From: Staphylotrichum longicolle
Lineage: Eukaryota > Ascomycota > Sordariomycetes > Sordariales > Chaetomiaceae
Length of the DNA: 64,000 nucleotides
Direction of reading: 5' to 3'
NCBI GenBank assembly: GCA_019096155.1
Contig: JAHCVI010000003.1
Span: forward strand, 1,426,001-1,490,000
In this document: one piece after another, positions 1 through 11,104 of the stretch
How the letters are laid out: the number at the start of each line of letters is the position of its first letter
Numbering within the stretch: position 1 is the stretch's first letter
The notes under the pieces: generated by a model
Databases searched by the model: none
The model's input: the letters and a program-made list of their open reading frames with translations, nothing else
What the model was told of the DNA's origin: nothing
Program-made: the position numbers and the translations under genes

Positions 1-423
1 GCGTGCTCACTGTGGCAGCCTGTTGTCCACTCTGAGCCACTCCGGCGTGTTCCACCAGAGCTTCCAGGTTCCCCGCAATTGGCAATTGGGCGTGCATTTG
101 GACCCCACGGTCCTCGAGCTTCACTCGTCACCCGACTGTTGTCTTCGTTCACACTGGCGCCCGCTACTCCCCCCATCCGGCAGGCCGTGTTCCTGCTGCT
201 CCTTTCCGTCCTTCTCTTTTCCGCAACCACCGTCATCCTGGCTGCCCCGCGCATCGTCCCCCGCCTTTCTGCCCTCTTCACCCAGCTCAAGTACAGCAAG
301 GCCCATCAAGCACCTCTCGGAGGACTCGGTGGCTTTACTGCTGTCACGACTGGTCGCCCGCCTCTGGGTACCTTGACCTACTCGTCTCAGCCTTCGTTCT
401 TCACCCACGCGCCCCACGTCGAC
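1..423. other. Upstream region of the M3 peptidase gene
   Basis: No ATG lies in frame here, yet the frame that continues into the peptidase is open without a stop from base 1 to the ATG at 424. It would encode a hydrophobic stretch around bases 178-245, with two runs of Leu/Val, followed by Ser/Thr/Pro-rich sequence. It may be 5' UTR, or the coding end of an upstream exon outside the window that gives a longer N-terminus. No separate gene is recognised. Confidence 0.5.
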
Positions 424-2659
424 ATGGCCAAGTACGCCAACCCCCCTCAGGCCCCGCCGCTCTTCACGGGCACCAAGGACAGCATCGTCGCCGACTCCAA
501 GGCCCTGTGCGACAAGACTCGTTCGCTGCTCGACTCCCTCGTTGCCAACATCAAGCCGGCCGAGAACCCCTCCGCTGCCACCTTCGAGTCCGTCATCCGT
601 CCCCAGACCGAGGATGAGAACGAGGGCTCCCTCAGTGCCCGCATCCTCGGCTTCTACCAATATGTCTCCGGCGACAGCGCCCTCCGTGACGCGAGTACCG
701 AAGCTGAGAAGATCATGGACGAGTTCGGCATCGAGTGCAGCATGCGCGAGGATGTGTTCCGCATCGTCGACGCCGTCTATAACAACTCGGGCCTCTCCGA
801 GAGCATCAAGAAGGACAAGGATCGGCTGATTGACGCCGCCCTGGCCAAAACGGCCGGCCTCGACGACGTCGAGAGCGCACGGCTGCTTGAGAAGGAGCGA
901 AAGAGCTACCTGAGAAACGGCCTCGGCCTTCCAGAGGGCCCGCAGCGGGATCGGTTCAAGGAGATCAAGAAGCGGCTCAGCCAGATCCAGATTGCCTTCC
1001 AGAAGAACCTGAACGAGGAGAACGGCGGCATCTGGTTCACCAAGGAGGATCTCGATGGCGTCCCGCAGGATGTCTTGGACACGCTGGAGAAGGGCACAGG
1101 CGAGAACGAGGGCAAGCTCCGGCTCTCGTTCAAGTACCCCGACCTGTTCCCTACGCTCAAGTTTGCCAAGAACCCGGAGACACGCCGTAAGGTCTTCATC
1201 GACAACGAAAACAAGTGCAATCAAAACGTCCCTCTCTTCAAGGAGGCCATCCTCCTTCGCGACGAGGCTGCCCGCCTCCTCGGGTATCCCGACCACGCCT
1301 CGTTCCGCATCGAGGACAAGATGGCCAAGACGCCCAAGACCGTCCTTGACTTCCTCGGAGATCTCAAGACCCGCTTGGCCCCTGGTGGCGTCAAAGAGAT
1401 TGAACATCTGCTGGCGCTGAAGAAGAAGGACCACGAGGCCCGGGGTCTGCCTTTTGACGGCAACTACTACCTCTGGGACCACCGGTTCTACGACCGGATG
1501 ATGGTGGAGCAGGAGTACAGCATCGACGAGAATGCCATCGCCGAGTACTTCCGCTCAAGTCCACGGTCGCTGGCATGCTCCGCATTTTCGAGGAACTGTT
1601 TGGCCTGGTCTTGTCGAGCTAACGCCCGAGGATCGCAAGCGCATCTCGCCGACTGGCAAGGCCGAGGATATCGCGTGGCACGATGATGTCATCATCTTCA
1701 GCGTGTGGGATGATGCTGGCGAGGGCGACGGCTTCGTCGGCTACCTGTACCTCGACCTGCATCCCCGCCCTGGCAAGTATGGCCACGCGGCCAACTTCAG
1801 CCTGCAGCCTGGCTTCCTGAAGGCTGATGGCACGAGACGGTACCCGGCCACTGCCCTTGTCTGCAACTTCAGCAAGCCCACGGAGAAGAAGCCGTCCCTC
1901 CTCAAGCACGACGAGGTTGTGACTCTGTTCCACGAGCTGGGTCACGGCATCCACGACCTCGCCGGCCGGACTCGGTTTGCCCGCTATCACGGAACGTCGA
2001 CCGTGCGGGACTTTGTTGAGGCCCCCAGCCAGATGCTTGAGAACTGGTGCTGGACTCCCAGCCAGATCAAGAGCCTCAGCAGCCATTACGAGACGGGCCA
2101 GCAGATCCCCGATGACCTCATCGAGAAGCAGATCGCTACCAAGCACGTCAACGACGCCCTCTTCAACCTCCGCCAGCTGCACTTTGGCCTGTTCGACATG
2201 AAGGTCCACACACCCAAGACCCACGAGGAGCTCGAGACACTGGACGTGAGCAAGCTGTACAATGACTTGCGCGAGGAGATCTCCCAGATCAAGGGTCCCG
2301 AGGCCCAGGGCGAGCCCAGGTCAGTCTTTTCCGTTTCCCACCGTCCCGCCCAGCCATCATTGCATACTAACCCCCCTGGATGTTCTAGCACATGGGGTAA
2401 CGGCCAAGCAACCTTTGGCCATCTGATCGGCGGCTATGACGCCGGATACTACGGCTATCTGTCCTCCCAAGTGTATTCTACCGACATGTTCTACACCATC
2501 TTCAAGAGCAACCCGATGGACCCCGTCCAGGGCCGCCGGTACAGGCATACGGTGCTGGAGAAGGGCGGGTCGCAGGACGAGATGCTTACCCTGGAGCAGT
2601 TCCTGGGACGCAAGCCGAGCTCGGAGGCGTTCTACAAGGAGCTGGGCCTGTCCAGCTGA
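424..2659 (+). CDS. PRD1: M3-family zinc oligopeptidase (saccharolysin/thimet oligopeptidase type), frame-disrupted
   Basis: The product is a zinc metallo-oligopeptidase of family M3 that degrades short peptides in the cytosol or mitochondrial intermembrane space. The zinc site HELGH is at bases 1931-1945 (about residue 504), and the downstream FVEAPSQMLENW block is also present. The start is the ATG at 424. An intron at 2320-2388 (GTCAGT, branch TACTAAC, TCTAG) joins GEP to STWGNGQ. It is 69 bp and free of stops, so it can also be read through. Two one-base losses interrupt the frame: one near 1550-1553 (CC where CCC is expected) and one near 1609-1612 (TT where TTT is expected). Between them the conserved segment is read in a third frame. 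With both bases counted the protein would be about 722 aa, close to the usual ~710. Family assignment is firm; whether the lesions are real is not. Confidence 0.9.
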
Positions 2660-3076
2660 ACGGCTTGGGAGCTAACCGGTCAGCTCTGGTGAGACATGTA
2701 CCCGGTAGTTGCTGAGATATGTAGTTGCATCAAGCAAACTTGAGTGCCTTGGCTTGTGGGATCTATCCCTGGGCAATTCTGGTGACAAGTCGACCTCGTT
2801 GAGTTTCACCGAGTGCGGTCCTCGCCTGCTCGATACATGAAGGATGAGTGAAACCACGGACATGATCAAGATATTGTTGCTGCCTCCTTAACATCTACCA
2901 CTCGTGGGTAAGCAATGGGTTGGATAAATTGTGCTTCAGGGGCTCCGTCCGCACTCCTACGACCTCGGCATAGCAACTCCGCGCCCCACCCACACAGTTC
3001 AATCGATCCAATGATTTTTGAGCACATCCGATATCAAGCGGCCATCGTCGGGTTGCAAGGCATCAAATCAAAATCA
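2660..3076. other. 3' flank of the peptidase gene and tRNA upstream region
   Basis: This 417-base stretch holds the peptidase 3' UTR and the region before the tRNA. I see no gene or repeat in it. Confidence 0.5.
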
Positions 3077-3176
3077 GCCCGGTTAGCTCAGCTGGTTAGA
3101 GCGTCGTACTAATATTGCAGCCTGCCTGCTATATCATGTCATGCGAAGGTCAACAGTTCAATCCTGTTACTGGGCA
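3077..3176 (+). tRNA. tRNA-Ile (anticodon AAU) with a 26-nt intron
   Basis: All four arms fold. The acceptor GCCCGGT (3077-3083) pairs with ACTGGGC (3169-3175), leaving discriminator A at 3176. The D stem is GCTC/GAGC, the anticodon stem TCGTA (3104-3108)/TGCGA (3142-3146), and the T arm AACAG-TTCAATC-CTGTT. The anticodon loop reads CTAATA, giving anticodon AAT at 3111-3113. An intron of 26 nt (3115-3140) sits one base after the anticodon, the canonical place for nuclear tRNA introns. CCA is not encoded, as expected for a eukaryotic nuclear tRNA. Confidence 0.93.
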
Positions 3177-3181
3177 TTTCC

Positions 3182-3193
3182 TTTTGCATTTTT
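3182..3193 (+). terminator. Pol III terminator of the tRNA gene
   Basis: T4 (3182-3185) and T5 (3189-3193) runs begin a few bases after the tRNA 3' end, which is the usual RNA polymerase III stop signal. Confidence 0.7.
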
Positions 3194-3766
3194 CCCACAG
3201 TTGTCTGCTTTTCGTTGTCACGGTGTCGTGGTGAGGATGTGATGCGAGTGGCTTTGACATGTCACCCGCTTTTGTTGGCTTTTGTAGGCCAGATATCGCG
3301 GTTGTGTTTTGGGGGAGGACTCCAAAGGGGATTGGAGCAGATTATTGTCCGTGTTGTCGATCTGGGATGTTTATTCACCACCCCTTTTTTCCCAATCACT
3401 TCAAAGTTTAGAGGATATGCATGCGGGTCTGGTTTCTATGGTTTATCATGCCTTTCTTCGTGCTGCCATGCTACCAATACAAAACGCCCAACCCACAACA
3501 CCCTCCCATGTGATGTGAGCCCGCTATGAGGATATAATGCACCGATTGCCAGAACACCATAACCCGTCTACTCCAAAGAATACTCCCCTGATACATGACT
3601 TCATCAAAAGTTCTATCCATCATAAAAAAGGACCATGCAACGGCCCAGGAATCGTCATTACCTGAATGGCGAAAACCCCCTTGCGGCGCGTTGTAACCAT
3701 GGTGCTTTCCAAACTCCCCGAAACCCCTAGCAAAAGACGAAGCAAAAGAAGAAACAAAACACCGCT
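3194..3766. other. Intergenic region between tRNA and permease 3' end
   Basis: About 570 bases with short open frames only. None resembles a known protein or keeps a convincing start. It probably includes the 3' UTR of the permease gene. Confidence 0.45.
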
Positions 3767-5268
3767 TCAAGCGATGGGCGCGCAGCTGAATGGATCCGAG
3801 ACAGTGCCGAGCTGGTATCGGTGGTTCTGGAAGGGCGTCGAATTAGCAATTGTTTGTATGCGAGACAAGTTGTCTAGTTAGTAGGTAGGGAAATACTCAC
3901 AATATCCCAGACAGCGGCGTAGGTCCCAACGCCAAGGACAATGACACCGACGATGAAGTTCAGCGCGTTGGCGGCGCCCAGGAACATGTTCTTGGGCGAC
4001 CACCAGCTCCCCTCCTTGATGAACATGAACCACATGATGGCGGGGAAGTAAAAGGTGAAGCCCGAGACAAAGAGCGACGAGCAGATGGCCAGCAGGTCCG
4101 AGAAGAAGGGGATCGCGCTGGCAATGACCCACGCGAGCAGCGTGATGGCGGCGTCGAGAGCGATCCACGTGGCCCAGCCCATGGGCGTGTTGACGTAGCG
4201 GATGACCGACTTCTTGAACATGCGCCCGTGGACGTAGCGCGCGATGACCGTCGTGTTGATGCTGCCCGAGATGAAGATGACGGGGATGGCGATGCCAAAG
4301 GCGACCTTGGAGACCATCGGGCCGGCCGAGAGCAGCGCGGGAGCGCGCACGTCGGGGCCGACGAACACGTAGACCAGCGCACCGGTGATGGTGTAGAGGA
4401 AGATCTCAAAGATGCCGAGCGTCACGATGGACTTGCTGTAGTCGGAGGGGGTGTGCATCTCGTCCATGAAGCTGAACTGGCACAGCGCAAAGCTGTAGGC
4501 GAAGACAATGTTGCTGATGGCGATGAAGGTCTCGGCCAGCGACAAGTCCTCCTTGGGCCAGACGGACCACGGCACAGCCGCGACGCCGCCGTCCAGCTCG
4601 CCAGCACGGATGCCGGTGGAGATGATGGTGATAAAGATGGCGGCGATGATGGAGGCGAAATCGATGTATCCCAGAATGGCCATCTCAGAGAAGCTCGGCG
4701 GGATGGCAACGATGAACAACAGGATCGCCGAGACCACGGTGAAGACGATGGTGCACGCGCCGTCGTTGGAGAGGTTGCCAAACATGATGGCGCCCGTCAG
4801 GACGTGGGAGCCAATGGTGAAGACCAGCTGCAGGACGAACATGACGCTGATGATCTCGTACCCTATATTGCCAAACATCATACGCCCGGCATCGGTGTAG
4901 TGCGAGATGTGCGGGTACTTGAGCTTCATCTGGCCGACGACGTAGCTGGCGTACGTGGCGATCAGACCGATGCCCACCGTGAGGATGACGCCGGCCACCA
5001 TGCCCAGGGTCGCAAAGGCGCCTGGCAAGCTGAGACTGCCCAGGGCAACGGCCGTCACGATGAGCACGATGGTGAGACGCTTCCAGCCGAGGCGGTGAAA
5101 GTGGGCCTCGCCCTCGGCCATCTTCTGCTTCTCGTAGTCGTCCATCGGGCGCACCTCGCCGACCTCATCGTCCGACTGCGGTCCCAAGACGCCCGAATCC
5201 GGGATGCCGAAGGGCGCCATCTTCTTGTCCGAGTGAGCCGTGTCCAGCGCGGGGTTGATGGCCGCCAT
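3767..5268 (-). CDS. Amino-acid permease of the AAAP/MTR family
   Basis: The product is an integral plasma-membrane (or vacuolar) amino-acid transporter of the AAAP family, related to the fungal neutral/aromatic permease MTR. Exon 1 is 5268 down to 3901, and exon 2 is 3826 down to 3767. The 74-bp intron has GTGAGT and a CTAAT branch before TTCCAG. The splice replaces a dead-end tail with the family-typical C-terminus that includes GTVSDPFSC. The 475-aa product has a hydrophilic N-terminus of about 60 residues and then some eleven hydrophobic segments, beginning at LTIVLIVTAVALGSLSLPGA. Substrate preference cannot be read from the sequence. The gene stands alone, and its upstream side faces a 3.1-kb gene-free region. 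Confidence 0.9.
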
Positions 5269-5947
5269 AGTGTAATGAGTGGGCAGGATGTGGGAGCCGT
5301 TCCTTTCTGGGTTGTCACCTGCGTCTGTGTCTGGAGGATTGTTGAAAACCAGAACAGGCGAGGCACGGCGGGTGTGGTGAAGGAAAGTGGCGAGTGAGTG
5401 CTTGAGGGGGGAATGGGGTGTTCCCGCGTCCGCAGAAGGTCCGTTGCCCGAGCCCTGGGGGAAAAGAAGGAGCAGTTCGGGGTCGTGCTTAGGGGAAAGA
5501 AAGGGGGAGCAGGAGCGATGTTTAAAAGACGTGCAGAAGCCATCAACCCTGCTGAGAATGTTGAGCTGGGGACTTGTCCGCGGGATCCCTGCTCAGGTGC
5601 CGGGCTCCTGTTGACGTCCAGGTCCGGTTTCCCCGGCTCGTCTTGCCCCTTGGTGGGCTCATCATCATCTGAAGGCCACCGCGTCCGGTGTGTGCCGCGG
5701 GTCCAGGACTTCTCCAGGCGCTCTCATGGTTGATCCTGCTGTTTGCCGGAGCCGTCCGCGTTTGTATTTGGTAATGCCCCGGATTCTCATGTTCCTGGAT
5801 CCTGCACAAGGCGCCTGTCATGTCGTCGTATCTCAATCGTCGCTGCAGGTCCCAGTTCCACAGGCACGACAGGGTCGCGCACCCCTTCTAGAAGCCACTC
5901 TTCCTGGATTTGTCAAGCCCTGGTTCGTAAAGAGGGTCGTGTGGCAA

Positions 5948-5991
5948 GGATGACGGGCATTGCGGAGAGAACCGGCCGGTGCCCGTCATCC
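5948..5991. repeat. 12-bp perfect inverted repeat with 20-bp spacer
   Basis: GGATGACGGGCA (5948-5959) is answered by TGCCCGTCATCC (5980-5991). The spacer ends in the palindrome ACCGGCCGGT, whose last base starts the second arm. It could form a hairpin or a symmetric protein-binding site. It has no obvious link to a gene end. Confidence 0.6.
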
Positions 5992-6141
5992 CATCTCGTG
6001 AAACTGCCTTGTTAACCCTTCCTCATTATCAGGGTCCGTTTGATAATCTGGGACCTGAATCATGACGACGGGTTTAGGGTGTATGTGGGGTTCGTGGGAG
6101 AAGCCGAACACCCAATCACGGGAGCGGCGATGTTAACCCGG

Positions 6142-6167
6142 CGAGGACATCCCACGAGGACATCCCA
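6142..6167. repeat. 13-bp tandem duplication
   Basis: CGAGGACATCCCA occurs twice head to tail with no mismatch in the gene-free region. Confidence 0.7.
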
Positions 6168-8396
6168 CGCACCAAAGTGGGCAAGTCCAACCACGGGAAG
6201 GCAGCCCCGGGCCCTAAAAAGCTTAATTGTCCGGTAGTTGGCCCTTTTCCCGACGCCACAAAACCGTAAAAAACACATCCATCATCACCTGTACACCTCA
6301 ATGGAACTGCTCGAGGTATTGGAAGACATGGGATGAACTCGAACGAAACCCCCAGACCGCAGCAAAGGAGGTAATCGAGCACAAGGAGAAAAAAACGGTG
6401 AGGAGGAGCGTCAGGATCTGCCATGCTCCAGTTCTGGCAAAACAGCTTTCCGGGTCCCAGGTTTGATGCTGCTGGCACTCCACCGGTTTGTGGGCAACAG
6501 GTGGATGCTCGCAAAACGAAGTGGTTGGCCGCTCGGTTGGCGACGGGTACAGCGCGTCGGAGAAAGCGAGGTCTGTGACGCCGTGCCACCGGACGGATGG
6601 ATGGCCTCTGATGGCGTGCAAACTTGATTCTTAGCGTTTCCCATTGAAGACTGCCGGGTCGGCCACTTTGGCGTGATCTTGTAACTGTGTGCAGTGTTCC
6701 TGAGGGTTGGAGATGGTCGTTGGCCGCCCACGGCACAAGCGTTGCAGCGGCTGATCCGCCCCTGCCAATCACCTTGGAGCTCGGTGAAACAGGCAACTGG
6801 ACACCGTCGGTCAGCAAGTTGCCGAGTTTCGACCGCTGAATGCTCGGACGCCAAGTTGCCAAGCCGCCGACCACACGGACATGCGGACGAGCCTGAAGAA
6901 TTCCGAGTCCGAGCAACGAGGCATTGCAGCCTGGTCTTTCAATATTGGTGCACGATGAGCCGTACGCCAATGGCATTGTCTTTTGCAATTTCACTGTCTA
7001 TGCTTTGTGTGTCGTTACCGTTGTTGTGGATTTGCACAGCGGAAATCAAGGGCTTGGGGCTAAACTCCAGCACAGTCCAGGTCGAATCCAGAAAACACTT
7101 GACGCCGGGGCTTGGTTCGGGGTTAAGGCCACTTCACCTCACTCGCTGTCTCCAACACGGAACTCGCGCTTCTCTCCTTCCGCCGTTGAACCCATTGAGT
7201 TCGAGCTGCCGCCGTGACTCGTGATACTCAGTTCCCCATTGGGCCACCCTCGAGCCACCGTCTGTCTCCCTTGTTTTCTTCTTCCTCGGCAGTCATCGCC
7301 GTTACCCCACCATCATTCTGCAACTGCCATCCGCAGCAGTGCTGTCCCTGCTACCATCTATGCCCTTTTTCCCCAGGATATTCCGGTCTATCGAGCCTAG
7401 ACAAGCGGCGCGGGTCGCCTCTCGCTCCAGCTGGGAACTGGAAGAACGCGTTCCACTCCACTCCGTGATGAACGATAGGAACGGATGGACCTAAGAATGG
7501 TTCTCGACCAGCGTCTTGGACCTGGCCAGTCTGGGCCTTCTGAGTGGCATGGGGTTGAGTCTTATCAGTGCGCACGACTGAATCATGTCTACGAGGAAGC
7601 CAATATCACTTTAATCCTCGATCCCCGAGATCTTGGCGCACAGTGAACGGAAAACCGTTCTAGGCCTGGCCCACCCGGATGCGGTTGATGTCGGGCTGCA
7701 CCTCGGTGACGAATTGGGAAAAGGCAGTCGAGCGTCTGGGATCTAGAATTGACGGCTCTTGCTTGGTCTGGGAAGCCCATCCACAGGCGGCTCTTTTCGT
7801 GTCAATCGATGTCGTTTCCTCCAACTTGTACTTGTAACAAGGACTGGAACCCAGAGTTGATTCCAATGGCTCTACAAACCGCTAAGCGGTGGGTGAGGTC
7901 AGGGTCTGCCGGGGATCTAATACCGAAGGAGCCGGACCTAAAGACAGTGCCGTTATGGGTTAACGATGCGCTTCCTTGTAGCATGCCATGTCTGTGGCTT
8001 ATTAACTCGGAACCTCTCGGGGCCTTGGGAAAACAACGAGAGTTCATGCAACCCTAACCCCAAATTAGCCGTCGCAGCTTGACGCGAGCTGGCAAGGACA
8101 GAAGCCCCACTTTAAGCCAAAAGGGCAAGTAAACAAACGCGGCAACACTGGCCAATCATTAGTAGGCGCTGGTATTTTGAGGTTGCAACTTCCCTCCCCA
8201 CCAGCATCCAAGGCCGACTTGCGACTCTGCGGCATCCATCGCGATTTGCTTGACGCGCCCACTGCCGAGGAGAGAACGCACCCGATTATCCTTATTCGAT
8301 GAAAACGGTACTTGCAACGGCCCTCAATCGCTCTCTCGATTTGCGCCCCGCACAATAACCGGAGGAGGCAACACGCTTCCCACGACGACCGCGACG

Positions 8397-11104
8397 ATGG
8401 ACTCCGATGAGCAGTACTTCTGCTTCGAGAACCGCCTCGCTTCATTTCGAAGCCCCCAGCCCGTTGCGAAGAGCAGAGTCTCGACTGCAGCCTCGCGCGC
8501 TCCGAAGGCGCTTGTCTGGCCGCACAAGACGCTGTCCCCAGTCGCGGTAGGTGTCCGCGCCTTCAGGTTCAACCAGGAAAACATGAACTGACTTGTCTGG
8601 ATCAGCTCGCGAAAGCCGGGTTCTTTTTCGAGCCACACCCGAAGAGCCCCGACAATGTGGTGTGTTTTCTGTGCGAAAAGTCGCTCGACGGCTGGGAGGA
8701 GACGGACAACCCGCTGGAGGAGCACCTGAAGCATTCGCCGACATGCGGTTGGGCGATCATGGCAGCAATTGAGGCCGGCTTTGGCAACTATGGGAAGGTG
8801 CACCCCCTTGATCCAGCCATGATCGAGGCGCGGAAGGCCACATTTGCTGGAAGGTGGCCGTACGAGTCGAAAAAGGGCTTCAAGTGCAAAACAAAGAAGG
8901 TAGGCACGCTCCGGCCAGCCAGTTGGGAACATCGCTAACCTGCGGTACAGCTTGTCGAGGGCGGTTGGAAATACACACCATCCCTCGAGGCTGACGACAT
9001 GACAACCTGTGCCTACTGCAATCTCGCGCTTGAGGGTTGGGAATCTGACGACAATCCCTTGTACGTGTCCCAACAAATCAAGAACAGACGCAGGGCTAAC
9101 AAAGCATTAGTGACGAGCACTACCGACGCGAGCCAGGCTGCCAGTTCTTTACTCTCATCAACCAGAACCCGGCCCCTAAGAAGGGGAGAGCCAAGGCAGC
9201 TAGAACCTCCAAGGCTTCCCGGCTTTCTGTGCAGTCAGTCGCGACTGTTGCCACAACCGCATCTGACCTCGTCTCTGCTGCCGACATCACAGGCGACCAC
9301 GACGACAGTGCTATGACCACCGCGTCCACCATGACACAAGGCGGAAAGAAGACGGCAAAGGGGAGGAAAGCCACCACTGCCAAAGGGCGGAAACCCAGGG
9401 CAAAGAAAGACGAAGTCGTTGAGATCTTGGAGGACGAGCCCGAAGCGCAGGCACCCCCAAAAAAGACTGCTTCAAGGGGACGCAAGCGTGCCAGCGACGC
9501 GATGGAGGACCCGGATGCCGCCAACGCGGAAGCGCCCGCTCCTAAGAAGCGTGCCCCGCGCGTCAGGGCAAGCGCCGCTGCCGACAACTCGTCAGTGCCC
9601 GATGCTGAGATGGCAGATGCCATTCCTTTGAAACAGCCAGCTGGCAAGAAGAAGGCGCGCGCATCCACTGCAAAGACCGCGCGGAAGACTTCTCAGGCGT
9701 CAGTCAAATCGCAGGCCTCGACCACCTCGTTGCATGCCGAGTTGCCCGATGACGACGAGCTTGAGCGTCAGCTGGAAGCCGATCTAGAGCGTTACCAGAG
9801 CGATGTCGATGAAATGACTGCTGAGCCTGCCCCTGCTCCGGCCAGGGGGCGTCCCAAGAAGGCCGCCACCGCGCGCAAAACAAGCAGCCAGAAGCAGAAA
9901 GTACTCAGCGAGTCCTATGCCATGTTTGACCCAACACCCATGGTGCCAGATGAGGCCGAAATTGAGGCCGATTTAGATGCCCTGCAGGCTGAGATGGCCG
10001 CAAAACAACCACCGGTGGAAACACTGGTGGTTCCAAAGAAGGGGCGAAAGGCTGGGACTCGCAAAGCATCCAAGCAAACCAAGAAGGTTGAGGAATTGGT
10101 ACCTCAGTCTGATCCGTTGGTGGCGGAGGAAGAACCGATTCCAGAACGGAGTGAGACACCAGCTGAAGAACTCCCCCAAGCACAGCAGGAGTTGGAACCA
10201 GAGCTTCGGGATGATTCCAACCTGAGCACGGGAACCGTTGTGACGAAGCCGATCGGGCGTCCAGCCTTGAGAAGCGGAAGAGGTCGCCCGTCAAAGAAGT
10301 CAACAGCTTCACAAGCCTCAGTCGAGGAGCAAGAGCAGCTGCTATCCGCAGGAATCGAACAACAGACCGATCTGCAGCCCGCAGCACCTCGCCCTCGCGA
10401 GTCGTCCTCTGCGCCGAAGAGCACCTCAGCAAAAGTCCCCAGAAAACCCGTGCCAGCCGTTGCCGAAGTCCAACCGCCAGCAGCAGCAACACCACCAGCC
10501 AAAACCGCAAAGTCTCTCCCAGCACCACCCCAATCCGCAAGCCGCCTCCCCCAACCTCCATCCACTCCTCGATCGCGCCCCGGCCTCTCCCCATCAACAA
10601 CCACCACAAGACCGTACCAACCCATCCTCTCCCCCGCCGAGACCCTCCACCGCTCTCTCCAACCCGCAGCGAGCCTCGTCGCCGCGCGCGTCCCGCTAGC
10701 CCCGGTCCCCGCCCCGGCCCAGGCCCAAACCCCCAACCGCAGCAGCTCCCCCGCAAAACGCAACACCGTCGGCGGCCTGCAGAGCCAGATCCCCTGGCAC
10801 CCGGCCGATCTGGACATGCTCTTCTCCTCGTCGCCCACGCAGCATCATCAGCAACAACGCGGCGACGCGGACGATGACGAGGACAAGGAGAACGCGGCAG
10901 TCGGGGGAAACTGGTGCGGGGCGTGCTGCGCAAGGGCGGGGTGCTGACGAGCCCCGAGAAGCGCATGACGGTCGAGGAGTGGATCTATCACAACGCAGGT
11001 CTGGCGGAGCAGATGCTCAAGGGGAGTGTGAGGCGATGGTGGGGGCGTTTGAGAAGGAGGGCGGGAGGGCGTTGGGGGTCTTGGAGGGGCTTGTTGTTGA
11101 GTGA
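8397..11104 (+). CDS. BIR1: Two-BIR chromosomal passenger protein (survivin/BIR1 family), frame-disrupted at the 3' end
   Basis: This is the fungal survivin homologue. In the chromosomal passenger complex with Aurora/IPL1 and Sli15 it acts at centromeres and the spindle. Exons are 8397-8546, 8606-8899, 8951-9060 and 9111-11104; introns are 59, 51 and 50 bp. BIR 1 ligates zinc through C70, C73, H90 and C97, and BIR 2 through C168, C171, H188 and C195. A long basic, Ser/Pro/Lys-rich disordered middle with several AT-hook-like GRP motifs follows. The conserved C-terminal block (TSPEKRMTVEEWI) is reached only across two one-base losses. One lies in the GGGGGAAA run at 10903-10910, the other in the GGGG run at 11021-11024. 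Counting both gives 849 aa ending at the TGA at 11102-11104. As the complex is essential in yeasts, the lesions are more likely assembly errors. Confidence 0.88.

Larger units (their letters stand above)
5269..8396. other. Long intergenic region (about 3.1 kb) without a recognised gene
   Basis: Both strands carry only short or low-quality open frames with no family resemblance. Among them is a roughly 290-codon minus-strand frame at 6116-6994, whose composition looks non-coding. The region contains a 12-bp inverted repeat (5948-5991) and a 13-bp tandem repeat (6142-6167). The right end is presumably the BIR1 promoter and the left end the permease promoter. Confidence 0.45.

Noticed and set aside
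121..1482. Long minus-strand open frame (about 450 codons) opposite the M3 peptidase
   Set aside because: It mirrors codon bias of the real gene on the other strand, has Leu/Val/Glu-heavy composition and no family pattern.
4228..5397. Plus-strand open frame opposite the amino-acid permease
   Set aside because: Asp/Gly/His-rich antisense of a membrane-protein gene; no start context and no domain.
6116..6994. Minus-strand frame of about 290 codons in the gene-free block
   Set aside because: Arg/Pro/Ser-rich with no conserved pattern, helix or signal peptide; overlaps equally poor plus-strand frames.
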